Origin: Hongsoonwoonella zoysiae
GTDB lineage: Bacteria > Pseudomonadota > Alphaproteobacteria > Rhizobiales > Stappiaceae
NCBI RefSeq assembly: GCF_013266695.1
Contig: NZ_JABRXF010000001.1
Location: forward strand, 2,051,736-2,115,735
Length of the DNA: 64,000 bases
Direction: 5' to 3'
Position numbers and translations under genes: made by a program
Shown here: one piece after another, positions 55,789 to 64,000 of the stretch
Position numbering within the stretch: position 1 is the stretch's first letter
Layout: each line of letters opens with the position of its first letter
Notes under the pieces: generated by a model
What the model was told of the DNA's origin: nothing
The model's database searches: none
What the model saw: the letters and a program-made list of their open reading frames with translations, nothing else

Positions 55789-56255
55789 CGCTCGTCATCT
55801 CCCCGTTCGCTGTCCCCCAAGTTCGGGACTGTCGCATGAATTTACGGCGGAGAATCGACGCCCCCGGCCGCTCCCGCATCGGCGGGGCCGTAATACGGAT
55901 GCGGGCGCGGTTCGGAGTGTCGTTAGGTAACTATGTGACAGTTCTGCAACGAGACACGGAAAAGAAAACCTCCTGCCTGCGAATATAAAAGTGCCTAAAA
56001 ATTAGGCATTTTGCGATTCTTGTATCGCGATATGAATTTAACGGCCTGATTCACGGTTGAATTGGGCGAATGCACGGCCGGCATTGTAAAAAATTACGTT
56101 ACGTCAACGAATTATTTGTCATTTTTGCCCATCCTTCAGCCTCTTGCGGCAGGGTGACTTCCAAATTGCATTGCCGGGAAACCTTGGGCAGTTTCCGGCA
56201 AACAAATTCAGCGCCCGCGCAGCTTCGCAGGCGCCGTGGGAGGATTGAAGGGCAT
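55789..56255. other. Intergenic region with AT hairpin upstream of FadL porin
   Basis: About 470 bases without a supported gene. Main feature is TGCCTAA-AAA-TTAGGCA at 55992-56008, followed by TTTT on the plus strand. It may be the terminator of a short unannotated transcript or an operator of the FadL gene. The region must also hold promoters for the FAH gene (minus) and the porin. Confidence 0.5.
55992..56012 (+). terminator. Small hairpin with T tract (terminator or operator)
   Basis: Perfect 7-bp arms TGCCTAA and TTAGGCA around AAA, followed by TTTT. No plus-strand gene ends before it (the RND pump ends more than 1 kb upstream), so it could end a small RNA or be a dyad operator. Confidence 0.4.
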
Positions 56256-57539
56256 ATGATGACGACGAAGACTTGGGCGAAACTTTCTGTTGCGGCGATC
56301 GCGCTCGCAGCGGTCAATGGCGAGGCTTTCGCTGGCGCCTTCGCCATCCGTGAGCAGAGCTCCTATTATCAGGGAACGTCCTTCGCGGGTTACGGCACCA
56401 CCGGCCCGTCGATTTCCTCCATATTCTGGAATCCGGCGACGATCACGGGTGCGGGCGACGGCATCACCTTCGAATCCCACAACACGGCTATCATTCCGGA
56501 TTCGGAGATTGATGGTACTTTTGCGGGAGTGCTCACCGGCAGCAGTGGCGACATTGGCAATGATGCCTATGTTCCGGCGACCTACACTTCTTATAAGGTG
56601 AACGAGGATATTTTCCTCGGACTTGCTGTAAACGCACCGTTTGGACTCGCGACGAAGCCCAATCAGAACTGGAACGGCCAGTTTTACTCGCGATCCTCAG
56701 AGATATTCTCGATCAACGTAAATCCGATTGCCGGTTACAGGATCTCCGAAAAGATCTCGGTCGCCGTCGGCCTCCAGGTGCAATATTTGGACGTTACGTT
56801 GAAGCGGGCTAATCCGTTGACCCCTGCTCCGTACGCGTCGATTACTCTTGATGGCGATGATATCGGCTTCGGCGCCACTGCGGGCATCTCGTATAAGCCG
56901 TTTGAAGGGACCGAGTTTGGTTTGGGATATCGTTCCGGTATCGCACACGATCTTGATGGTGATCTGAACGTGCTTGCGAACACCGCGATTGAAGCGGATT
57001 TGGTGACGCCCGATCAGGTCAATTTCTCATTCAAGCAGAGAATAAACGACAGTTTTCGGGTCCTTGGCACTGTGGAATGGACCAACTGGAGTAGATTGGG
57101 GTCCCCGGCGATCGTATCGCCGAGTCTTGGTCCTGTAGCCGACCTGCCGCTGAACTATGACGACGGTTGGTTCTTCGCGCTCGGCGGCGAGTATGACTAC
57201 AACGAAAATCTGACTCTGCGGGCGGGTCTCGGCTATGAAATTTCTCCGATCGATGATGACATCCGTTCGACGCGTTTGCCGGATGCGGATCGGCTTTGGC
57301 TTTCCGGTGGTCTGACCTATGCGGTGAATGACAACTTGGCGTTTGACTTCGGCTATACGCATATTTTCGTGGAAGATGCGGACATCAATATTGGGCCGGG
57401 CCATCAGGATTATAATGCGTTGATTGGCACTTACGTCGGCGAGTCCGAAGCTCATGTCGACATCATCTCGGCCTCGCTGCGTTACCGCTGGGGCGGCCCG
57501 TCGGAAGATCGCGACCACGACACGGCGCGCAAGTACTGA
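56256..57539 (+). CDS. fadL: Outer-membrane FadL/TodX-family transporter
   Basis: A 427-residue outer-membrane beta-barrel for long-chain fatty acids or other hydrophobic molecules. A signal peptide ends at AFA-GA (about residue 27 by eye). The N-terminal hatch follows (FAIREQSSYYQGTSFAGYG, IFWNPATITG). Barrel strands alternate through to the C-terminal aromatic strand (ISASLRYRWGG); a short charged tail follows. The ATG at 56256 follows GAAGGG. Ended by the terminator at 57564. The acyl-CoA ligase at 37794 is a plausible functional partner. Confidence 0.93.
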   Translation: MMTTKTWAKLSVAAIALAAVNGEAFAGAFAIREQSSYYQGTSFAGYGTTGPSISSIFWNPATITGAGDGITFESHNTAIIPDSEIDGTFAGVLTGSSGDIGNDAYVPATYTSYKVNEDIFLGLAVNAPFGLATKPNQNWNGQFYSRSSEIFSINVNPIAGYRISEKISVAVGLQVQYLDVTLKRANPLTPAPYASITLDGDDIGFGATAGISYKPFEGTEFGLGYRSGIAHDLDGDLNVLANTAIEADLVTPDQVNFSFKQRINDSFRVLGTVEWTNWSRLGSPAIVSPSLGPVADLPLNYDDGWFFALGGEYDYNENLTLRAGLGYEISPIDDDIRSTRLPDADRLWLSGGLTYAVNDNLAFDFGYTHIFVEDADINIGPGHQDYNALIGTYVGESEAHVDIISASLRYRWGGPSEDRDHDTARKY

Positions 57540-57563
57540 TCGGCAAAACGCCATTTCGACAGC

Positions 57564-57593
57564 AAAAAGGCCGGGATTTCCCGGCCTTTTTTT
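57564..57593 (+). terminator. Terminator after FadL gene
   Basis: AAAAAGGCCGGGA and TCCCGGCCTTTTT form a 13-bp stem with a two-base centre and a T7 tract. The A-tract on the other side makes it potentially bidirectional. Confidence 0.92.
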
Positions 57594-57630
57594 GTTTGGG
57601 GTGATCGAGCGGCTTACCGCTCTATTATCA

Positions 57631-57732
57631 TGCCCGCGTAGACGGGCATCTCTCTGCAATCGAGCCAGATTCCTGTCTGCGCGGAACAGATGCGGCGCTT
57701 TTGTGGGTTGCCGGGCCCAGACCCGGCAACCC
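57631..57732. repeat. Cluster of dispersed palindromes
   Basis: Two clear inverted repeats lie in 100 bases: TGCCCG-CGTAGA-CGGGCA (57631-57648) and GGGTTGCCGGG-CCCAGA-CCCGGCAACCC (57705-57732), with a weaker TTCC/GGAA dyad between. They resemble alphaproteobacterial dispersed intergenic palindromes and lie between the FadL terminator and the SDR gene end, where no gene is supported. Confidence 0.65.
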
Positions 57733-57821
57733 ATAGGAAATCAGCCAAACCCCTGACGTCGGTTTTGACTGTCGTACGCTTGCCCGGAACAATCTCGCGT
57801 CCCGATACTCGTGAACGTCCC

Positions 57822-58601
57822 TCAAAACGCCGCCGGATAAAGTCCGCCGTCAACGACGATGTTCTGTCCCGTCACATAGCCGGTTCCGGCCGAACAGAAG
57901 AAGGCGCACACCTTCCCGAATTCCTCTGCCGTGCCGAAGCGTGCGGCGGGGATGTCGCGCGTCTGTTCCTCGCGGATTTCCGCGATGGGCCGGCCGGTGT
58001 TGGCCGACGCGCGCTCAAAGCCGCTCGCCAGCCTGTCCGTGTCGATCTTGCCCGGAAGCACGTTGTTGATGGTCACGTTCTTCGCTGCGTAGTCGCGGGC
58101 CACACCCGCAAGGAACGCGGTCAGTCCGGCGCGTGCTCCGCTCGACAGGTCGAGCCCCGCGATCGGCATTTTCACAGAAAGCGACGTGATGTTGACGATC
58201 CGCCCGAAGCCGCGCTCCGCCATGCCGTCGATTACCCGCTGGATCAACTCGATGGGCGTCACCATGTTCTGCGCAACACCCTTGAGGATCGCCTCGCGGT
58301 CGAGCTCGCGAAAATCGCGAAACGGCGGGCCGCCGTTGTTGTTGACCAGTATGTCGGGCTCAGGGCAGGCGGCCAGCAGCGCGTCCTGTCCCTCGCGGGT
58401 GGAAACATCGGCGGCAACGGCCGTCACTTTGGCGCCGTAGCGCGCGCGGATATCATCCGCCGTCTTTTCCAGCCGTGCGGCGTCAATCCCGTTGATGACA
58501 AGTTCGCAGCCCGCGTCGGCAAGCGCTTCGGCCGAGCCGCGCCCGAGCCCCCGGCTGGAAGCGCAGACGATCGCCTTGCGTCCCGAAATTCCAAGGTCCA
58601 T
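57822..58601 (-). CDS. Atypical short-chain dehydrogenase/reductase family protein
   Basis: A 259-residue Rossmann-fold protein with the cofactor glycine motif (ASSRGLGRG) and NNNGGPP. The usual YxxxK catalytic motif is replaced: the equivalent segment reads LSSGARAGL, with S153 at the Tyr position and R157 at the Lys position. S140 is kept. Proteins of this LSxxxRxGL branch are widespread as SDR-family proteins, but their chemistry is unclear. The C-terminal end (VTGQNIVVDGGLYPAAF) is normal. Confidence 0.88.
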   Translation of the reverse strand: MDLGISGRKAIVCASSRGLGRGSAEALADAGCELVINGIDAARLEKTADDIRARYGAKVTAVAADVSTREGQDALLAACPEPDILVNNNGGPPFRDFRELDREAILKGVAQNMVTPIELIQRVIDGMAERGFGRIVNITSLSVKMPIAGLDLSSGARAGLTAFLAGVARDYAAKNVTINNVLPGKIDTDRLASGFERASANTGRPIAEIREEQTRDIPAARFGTAEEFGKVCAFFCSAGTGYVTGQNIVVDGGLYPAAF

Positions 58602-58945
58602 TTTTGCCTCCTCGATTTGGCGTCACGGGCGAATGCCCGTCATTTTTCGGTGCCTAACTTGTCACGCGGTGCCGTATGCGCAAGCCTGAATTCATGCTTT
58701 TCAGGCCGGAAATTCCAAATCCCGAGGGGGCTCCGGCTGCCACAATGAATCCAAAAACTGCCGTAACGCATTAAAACCAGATGTCATTCGTATTGGTTGC
58801 TTTCCGCGGCTTAATACATGGCATTCCGGCGCGTTTCACTTCGCCTCTAAGCGATCCGCCCGGCTTCCACTGTCATATTCCTGATACCGGAATCGCGTTT
58901 AAAGCGCGGAGCTTCAGGGTCTGAACCTAAATCCGGAGATGGCAA
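58602..58945. other. Intergenic region between SDR and LpxH-like gene
   Basis: About 340 bases with divergent genes on both sides. It must hold promoters for both. No palindrome, hairpin or gene was convincing. Confidence 0.5.
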
Positions 58946-59749
58946 ATGACCGGGATGCCGGAACCCAAGCACTACCGCGCGCTTTTCCTGTCGGATATCC
59001 ATCTTGGAACGCGCGGCGCGCAGGCCGATCTGCTGCTCGATTTCCTTCGCTACAACGATGCGGAGACGATCTATCTCGTCGGTGACATCGTCGACGGATG
59101 GCGCCTGCGCCGCGCCTGGTACTGGCCGCAGGCGCATAACGATGTGGTCCAGAAGCTCTTGAGAAAGAGCCGCAAGGGCGCGCGCATCATCTACACGCCC
59201 GGAAACCACGACGAGTTCCTGCGAGATTTTCTCGGAACCCATTTCGGCGGGGTGGAAGTGGTGCCGGATGCAATCCATACCGCCGCCGACGGGCGCGAGT
59301 ATCTCGTCATTCACGGCGACCGGTTCGACGTCGTGGTGCGCCATGCCAGATGGCTCGCCTTCTTCGGCGACTGGGCCTATGTCACCGCGCTCAATCTCAA
59401 CACGGGGCTCAATCTCGCCCGCCGCAAGCTCGGGCTCACCTATTGGTCGCTGTCGGCCTGGGCGAAGCTCAAGGTCAAGAACGCCGTCAATTTCATCGGC
59501 AAGTTCGAGGAAACGCTGTCGGCGGAAGCGCGCAGGCGAAATGTCGATGGCGTCATCTGCGGCCACATCCATCACGCCGCCGACCATTCGGATTTCGGCA
59601 TCCGCTACATCAACACGGGTGATTGGGTGGAAAGCTGCACGGCGGTCGCCGAACATCATGACGGAACCTTCGAGGTGATCAGATGGGCCGACCGACAGAA
59701 GCTGCCGGCCGTTGCGGAGAAGATCGGCCGTGCCCGGGCCGCCGCATGA
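58946..59749 (+). CDS. LpxH-like metallophosphoesterase
   Basis: A 267-residue calcineurin-like phosphoesterase related to UDP-2,3-diacylglucosamine pyrophosphatase. The five metal motifs are complete: SDIHLG, GDIVDGW, GNHDE, HGDRFD and GHIHHA. It is longer than LpxH and has the extra insertion (NLARRKLGLTYWSLSAW) seen in the alphaproteobacterial branch. Its stop overlaps the start of the GT4 gene (ATGA), suggesting both act on one envelope lipid or glycan. Confidence 0.88.
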   Translation: MTGMPEPKHYRALFLSDIHLGTRGAQADLLLDFLRYNDAETIYLVGDIVDGWRLRRAWYWPQAHNDVVQKLLRKSRKGARIIYTPGNHDEFLRDFLGTHFGGVEVVPDAIHTAADGREYLVIHGDRFDVVVRHARWLAFFGDWAYVTALNLNTGLNLARRKLGLTYWSLSAWAKLKVKNAVNFIGKFEETLSAEARRRNVDGVICGHIHHAADHSDFGIRYINTGDWVESCTAVAEHHDGTFEVIRWADRQKLPAVAEKIGRARAAA

Positions 59750-60780
59750 CCTCCATCCTCATCGTGACGGATGCCTGGCATCCGCAGGTCAACGGCGTCG
59801 TCCGTTCGCTGGAGCGCACGGCGGAAGAGCTTGGGAAGATGGGCGTGCGGGTGGAATTCCTGACGCCCCGGGCGTTCCGCACGCTTCCCTGTCCGACGTA
59901 TCCGGAAATCCGCCTTTCGCTCACCACATCGGGCCGCGTCCGGCGCATGATCGAGGAGCGGGCCTGCGATCATCTCCACATCGCGACGGAAGGTCCGCTC
60001 GGGCTTCTGGCGGCGCGCATCGCGCGGCGTCAAGGCCGCGTCTTTACCACCAGCTACCACACACGTTTTCCGGAATATCTCTCGGCGCGCCTGCCGGTCC
60101 CGCTTTCCTGGTCCTACGGCTGGATGAGGCGTTTTCACAACTCCGGGCAGGGCTGTATGGTGGCGACCGCCTCGCTTGAAAACGACCTTCAAGCGCGCGG
60201 TTTTACCAACCTCATGCGTTGGTCGCGCGGGGTGGATCACCACCTCTTCAAGCCCCGTGAGGGCTCGGTCCTGCCGGAAAACCTGCGAAGGCCCATCTTC
60301 ATGTATGTCGGCCGTGTCGCGGTGGAAAAGAACATCGGGGCGTTCTTGTCCCTCTCGCTTCCGGGCACCAGGGTCGTGGTCGGCGGCGGTCCGCAGCTTG
60401 AGCGATTGCGCCGCGCGCACCCGGACGTGCATTTCACCGGCCCGAAGGTTGGTGAGGAGCTTGCCCGTCACTACGCGTCAGCGGATGTTTTCGTCTTCCC
60501 CAGCCTGACGGACACCTTCGGCAACGTAATCCTTGAAGCGCTTGCCTGCGGCGTGCCTGTCGCCGCCTATCCCGTCATGGGCCCGCTTGACATTATCGGG
60601 GATAGGGGAGCGGGCGTATTGGATGACGATTTGCGCAAGGCCGCCCTTGCCGCGCTCGACATCCCGCGTGAGAAGGCCCGCGAGCTTGCGCTCGGCTACA
60701 CATGGGCTGAAAGCGCAAGGCAGTTCATGGACAACTGCGTGGCGGCCTATGGCAACAAGCCGTCGAGCAAAGCCGCTTGA
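59746..60780 (+). CDS. GT4-family glycosyltransferase
   Basis: A 344-residue GT-B glycosyltransferase. The N-terminal motif VTDAWHPQVNGVVRSL and the C-terminal donor site (FPSLTDTFGNVILEALACG) match the family-4 branch that glycosylates lipids such as diacylglycerol. A nucleotide-sugar donor site (YVGRVAVEKNIGAFL) is present. It is coupled to the phosphoesterase. Lipid glycosylation is the likely role; acceptor and sugar are unknown. Confidence 0.9.
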   Translation: MTSILIVTDAWHPQVNGVVRSLERTAEELGKMGVRVEFLTPRAFRTLPCPTYPEIRLSLTTSGRVRRMIEERACDHLHIATEGPLGLLAARIARRQGRVFTTSYHTRFPEYLSARLPVPLSWSYGWMRRFHNSGQGCMVATASLENDLQARGFTNLMRWSRGVDHHLFKPREGSVLPENLRRPIFMYVGRVAVEKNIGAFLSLSLPGTRVVVGGGPQLERLRRAHPDVHFTGPKVGEELARHYASADVFVFPSLTDTFGNVILEALACGVPVAAYPVMGPLDIIGDRGAGVLDDDLRKAALAALDIPREKARELALGYTWAESARQFMDNCVAAYGNKPSSKAA

Positions 60781-60861
60781 AGCGTGAAAATTGTCATGGG
60801 CGCAATATTGTAGTCCCGCCCGGCATGAACTCCTGATATTCGGATTGTCGGGAGACCTCAC

Positions 60862-61851
60862 ATGACAAAGCCACTCGACGCACCGGTTTTCGAAGACATT
60901 CTTGCCGCGCGCGAGCGCATTTCGGGCAAGGCGGAAAGGACGCCGCTTCTTCGCTCCGCCTTTCTGGACGAGGTGACGGGCGGCAGTGTTCTGATCAAGC
61001 CGGAAGTGCTGCAGCGTACCGGTTCTTTCAAGTTTCGCGGAGCCTTCAACCGCCTGTCGATGATCCCTCCTGAAGACAGGGCGAAAGGTGTTGTCGCATG
61101 TTCCTCCGGCAATCATGCGCAAGGCGTTGCCGAGGCGGCGCGGCTTCTGGCCATTCCCGCGACAATCGTCATGCCGCACGATGCGCCTTCCGTTAAGAAA
61201 TCCCGCACCGAGCGTTCCGGCGCAACGGTTGTGGGCTATGAACGCGGCGTCGAAAATCGTGACGAGATAGCGGCGGGAATTGTCGCCGAAACCGGTGCGA
61301 CCTTCATTCACCCCTATAACGACCCGGGCGTGATCGTGGGGCAAGGGACTGCGGGACTTGAAATCGCGGAACAGGCGGAGGAAATGGGGCTTGCGCCGGA
61401 GGCGATGCTCACCTGTGCCGGCGGCGGCGGCCTGACGGCGGGCATTGCCCTTGCGCTGGAGCGTCTTTTGCCCGATTGCGCGGTCTATCCGGTGGAACCG
61501 GAAGGATTTGACGATTACGCCCGCTCGCTTGAAGCAGGCCACCGTGTCGCAAATCCCTCCGCCGTCGGGTCGATTTGCGATGCGATCCTGACGGAAACAC
61601 CCGGCGATATCGGTTTCGCCATAACTTCCCGGCGCGCGAAACGCGGTCTTGTCGTTTCGGATGAGGAAGCGTTGAAAGCGGTCGCCTTCGCCTTCAGGGA
61701 ACTGAAACTGGTGGTCGAACCTGGTGGGGCCGTGGCTTTGGCAGCGCTTTTGTCGGGCAAGATCGACATCGCCGGAAAATGCGTGGCCATCATCCTTTCC
61801 GGCGGCAATATCGAGCCGGCAATGATGATGCGCGCGCTGGAAAGCGCCTGA
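60862..61851 (+). CDS. Threonine/serine dehydratase (PLP)
   Basis: A 329-residue fold-type II PLP enzyme that deaminates threonine or serine to 2-oxo acids; serine racemases and 3-hydroxyaspartate dehydratases share the fold. The PLP lysine is K57 (GSFKFRGAFN), the SSGNHAQG and CAGGGGLTAG loops are intact. No ACT regulatory domain is present, so it is the short catabolic type. Converges on the cheZ gene. Confidence 0.92.
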   Translation: MTKPLDAPVFEDILAARERISGKAERTPLLRSAFLDEVTGGSVLIKPEVLQRTGSFKFRGAFNRLSMIPPEDRAKGVVACSSGNHAQGVAEAARLLAIPATIVMPHDAPSVKKSRTERSGATVVGYERGVENRDEIAAGIVAETGATFIHPYNDPGVIVGQGTAGLEIAEQAEEMGLAPEAMLTCAGGGGLTAGIALALERLLPDCAVYPVEPEGFDDYARSLEAGHRVANPSAVGSICDAILTETPGDIGFAITSRRAKRGLVVSDEEALKAVAFAFRELKLVVEPGGAVALAALLSGKIDIAGKCVAIILSGGNIEPAMMMRALESA

Positions 61852-61861
61852 TTCCCGGACC

Positions 61862-63052
61862 CTAGCTGAAGAGCGCCTGCCGCTCGCCGGGGGAAAGCCG
61901 GGTGAGTTCATCCTCCGCCTCGTCGGTGATCGCGGCGGAAATGCGCACCAGTTCCGCTTCCCAGTCGCTGTCGGCGGTGGCTTCGCTGCTGTCCGCAGCG
62001 TCCTTGTCGGTCGTGTCCGCTTCTTCCGCCTCAGCGGAAGCGGCCGGCCGGGCGAAGACATCCGCTTCCCCTTCGTCGGCATCGTCCAGAGCTGCGTCGA
62101 AATCGAATGCGGCTGCTGGGTCGCTGGCCGGCTTCAACGCATCGCCGGAGGGCGCGGTGGTGGCGAAGACGTCCGCCTTCTCATCGTCGCCAGCCTCGCT
62201 GAACGCGACGTCCTGATCCCGCACCTCTTCCCAGGGGTCGATTTCGCCGTCATTGGAACTTATGGCGTCGAATTCGTCGCCATTTGAACCTTTTTGGGCG
62301 CCCTTGGAATTCTCCTCGACGCCTTCATCGTCTTCGAATTCGCCGTTCAGCAGCGCATCGATCGTGTCCTGATCCGTGCCCCGGCCTTCAAGCTGCGGCC
62401 CGTTCAGAAGATGCGCGTCCGGCCGCGTGTCCATCTTGATTTCCGGGTCCTCGGCCTTGGCGCCTTCCATGCCCCAGATCTTGATCATCATATTGATCCG
62501 GGACTCAAGGTATTGAAGTACCTGAACGATTTTCTGCGTGCGCTGCCCGGTGAGGTCCTGGAAGGAGCACGCCATGAAAATCTCGGTCGCCCGCCCGTCG
62601 ATCTCGTCGCAGGCGCCGTGGTCGCCGCCGTCTTCCTTCATCTGCCAGGCGATTTCCTGGATTGCCTCGGCGGCGGCGAGAATTTCCTGCGTCGCACCCT
62701 CCGTCTGCCGCACGATCGCGTCCAACTCGTCGGAAGCTTCCTGGAACCTGTTGCCGTATTCCGATTCGTGCTTGATGTTGCCGATCTCGCGCTTGGTGCG
62801 TTCGATCGCTTCCTGCATATCGGCAATGTCTATCCGGATCCGGTCGATGCTGGGCGTCTGGCGGTCGCGGATCATGGCCGTTTCGAGCCGGGCGATCGCA
62901 TCCAGCACCATCTGCGTTTCGGGTTTCTGGTTGCGCCTCAGGAACTCGTCGAGGAACCACCGCCCGCGCGAGGAACTTGAAAGAGCATCGCGCAATGCCT
63001 CGAATTCGGCATCGGAAAGCGGGCTGGACGGTCCGTTCGCTGCCATGGTCAT
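61862..63052 (-). CDS. cheZ: CheZ-family phosphatase of CheY-P, with long acidic tail
   Basis: A 396-residue chemotaxis phosphatase, longer than E. coli CheZ (about 214). Residues about 65-195 form the long helical hairpin with the catalytic glutamine Q170 (CSFQDLTGQRTQKIVQVLQ). Residues 227-235 (DQDTIDALL) resemble the CheY-binding peptide of CheZ and FliM. After this comes an acidic, Ala/Asp/Glu-rich low-complexity tail to about residue 390. No other chemotaxis gene is in the window. Two ATG codons near 63052 (MTM) make the start uncertain by two residues. Confidence 0.9.
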   Translation of the reverse strand: MTMAANGPSSPLSDAEFEALRDALSSSSRGRWFLDEFLRRNQKPETQMVLDAIARLETAMIRDRQTPSIDRIRIDIADMQEAIERTKREIGNIKHESEYGNRFQEASDELDAIVRQTEGATQEILAAAEAIQEIAWQMKEDGGDHGACDEIDGRATEIFMACSFQDLTGQRTQKIVQVLQYLESRINMMIKIWGMEGAKAEDPEIKMDTRPDAHLLNGPQLEGRGTDQDTIDALLNGEFEDDEGVEENSKGAQKGSNGDEFDAISSNDGEIDPWEEVRDQDVAFSEAGDDEKADVFATTAPSGDALKPASDPAAAFDFDAALDDADEGEADVFARPAASAEAEEADTTDKDAADSSEATADSDWEAELVRISAAITDEAEDELTRLSPGERQALFS

Positions 63053-63149
63053 CGTCTCGGATCGTGAATCGGTCGGGCGGTTTTGGCCTGTGTGAGCAGG
63101 CCTTGCCGATAATGGTTAATCATCAAATCCTTAGAATCGGTTTAGATAT

Positions 63150-64000
63150 ATGGCGCAATTCGGGAAAACGGCCTTCATGAAAGATGCGACGCGAACGGGC
63201 GGTTTTTTCGCTGCCTACTTCTTTGGAATTGGCCTGTTTCTGCCGTTTTTTCCGCTAATCCTATCGGCGAACGGCCACGGCCCGGCGGAAATCGGCACGC
63301 TTCTGGCCGTCCCCATCGTCGTGCGCCTTTTCGCAAATCCGTTCATGACGAATCTCGCTGACAGATTGCAGGCGACCAAAGGTTCAATCGCGATTTTTGC
63401 TGCAGTTTCGGCAATTCTGTTTCTCATTCTCGCGAAGCCTCTCGGTTTCTGGGCGACATTCTTCCTGCTTGCGCTCATCGCCGCCTTCTGGTCGCCGATC
63501 CTACCATTGAGCGATGCCATGGCGGTGAACCTCGTGCGCAACCGCCGGGGCGACTACGGCCGCATGCGGCTTTGGGGGTCGATCGCATTCGTGGTGGCGA
63601 ATCTCGCCGGCGGTGTAATGCTCCAGTATTTTAGCGCCGCATGGCTGATCGGGGGTATCGTTGCCGGGCTCGCCGTGGTTTTCGCCCTTGCCGTCTCGAT
63701 GCCGGCTTGCAAGATCGATGAAACGGGCGAGGATAACTCCGGCCGGCGCGACGCATCGGTGCTCAAGAGTCCTGTCTTTCTCCTGTTTCTCGCCGCAGCC
63801 GGCCTCGTCCAGGCAAGCCATGCCGCCTATTACGGTTTCGGTTCGCTGTACTGGACGCAAAACGGCATCGCGGAAACGGCGGTCGGCGCGCTCTGGATGT
63901 TGGGCGTCGTGACCGAAATCCTGCTGTTTTACTTCGCAAGCCGCCTGCAAAGCCGGATATCGCCGGTCGGGTTTCTCCTGATCGGATCGGGGGCGGCGGT
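63150..64000 (+). CDS. MFS transporter (HcaT/PPP-type), cut by window end
   Basis: The first about 283 residues of a major facilitator protein run open to the last base. Family stretches are FFGIGLFLPFFPLILSANG, DRLQATKG, SDAMAVNLVRNRRGDYGRMR, GSIAFVVANLAGG and HAAYYGFGSLYW; these match the PPP/HcaT MFS_1-like group (phenylpropionate-type uptake). The start is ATG 63150 or 63177. It is divergent from cheZ. Confidence 0.9.
   Translation, partial: MAQFGKTAFMKDATRTGGFFAAYFFGIGLFLPFFPLILSANGHGPAEIGTLLAVPIVVRLFANPFMTNLADRLQATKGSIAIFAAVSAILFLILAKPLGFWATFFLLALIAAFWSPILPLSDAMAVNLVRNRRGDYGRMRLWGSIAFVVANLAGGVMLQYFSAAWLIGGIVAGLAVVFALAVSMPACKIDETGEDNSGRRDASVLKSPVFLLFLAAAGLVQASHAAYYGFGSLYWTQNGIAETAVGALWMLGVVTEILLFYFASRLQSRISPVGFLLIGSGAA

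Overview
The window reads as a chromosomal segment of a GC-rich alphaproteobacterium, most likely in or near Hyphomicrobiales/Rhizobiales. The evidence is the gene style (three TRAP-type solute receptors, FCD-type GntR regulators, an alphaproteobacterial CheZ, a FadL porin), an ilvI gene with a leader-peptide attenuator, and dispersed alphaproteobacterial palindromic repeats. The genus cannot be fixed from sequence alone. There is no rRNA, CRISPR array, recognisable insertion sequence or phage. One tRNA gene (tRNA-Lys, CTT) is present.

Layout. 0-2.4 kb: ilvI (acetolactate synthase) on the minus strand with a LILVV leader peptide and attenuator, then tRNA-Lys. 2.6-14.8 kb: a catabolic island with two GntR regulators, an Asp/Glu-racemase-superfamily enzyme, a TRAP transporter, amidase, MhpD-like hydratase, class V aminotransferase, dihydropyrimidinase and M20 amidohydrolase. 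Its TRAP transporter looks broken: dctQ is frameshifted and dctM lacks about 69 internal residues relative to the second dctM of this window. 15.0-17.8 kb: a 3-methyladenine-glycosylase-family protein, then an exported haloalkane dehalogenase (HLD-II type) with a DUF1330 gene and a divergent TetR regulator. 18.0-21.9 kb: an intact TRAP operon whose small subunit carries an N-terminal TM2-like domain and a coiled coil. 22.5-24.3 kb: PQQ-type sugar dehydrogenase and di-haem cytochrome c. 25.2-32.6 kb: AI-2E-family exporter, DUF883/holin-like pair, MHYT-PAS-GGDEF-EAL protein, phosphatase, trhO.

32.6-40.5 kb: lrp/ald pair, a three-copy tandem of glycine-zipper lipoproteins (third copy frameshifted), adenine deaminase, acyl-CoA ligase, and an HTH/PBP-like regulator. 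40.5-43.2 kb: two consecutive large hairpins with related arms, followed by an orphan CoxL-like molybdenum hydroxylase large subunit. 43.3-47.6 kb: DMT exporter, stand-alone RAM protein, and a TPP riboswitch controlling thiM-thiD and a coupled orphan TRAP receptor. 47.7-50.3 kb: a VOC gene, nested palindromic repeats, a low-GC orphan gene, and a TetR regulator. 50.6-54.9 kb: RND efflux pair. 54.9-64.0 kb: FAH hydrolase, FadL porin, an atypical SDR, an LpxH-like phosphoesterase coupled to a GT4 glycosyltransferase, threonine dehydratase, CheZ, and an MFS transporter cut by the window end.

The points most worth a second look are the twin hairpins at 40485-40647, the damaged TRAP transporter, the TetR/DUF1330/haloalkane dehalogenase module, the thiMD-coupled TRAP receptor, the TM2-TRAP fusion and the decaying lipoprotein array.
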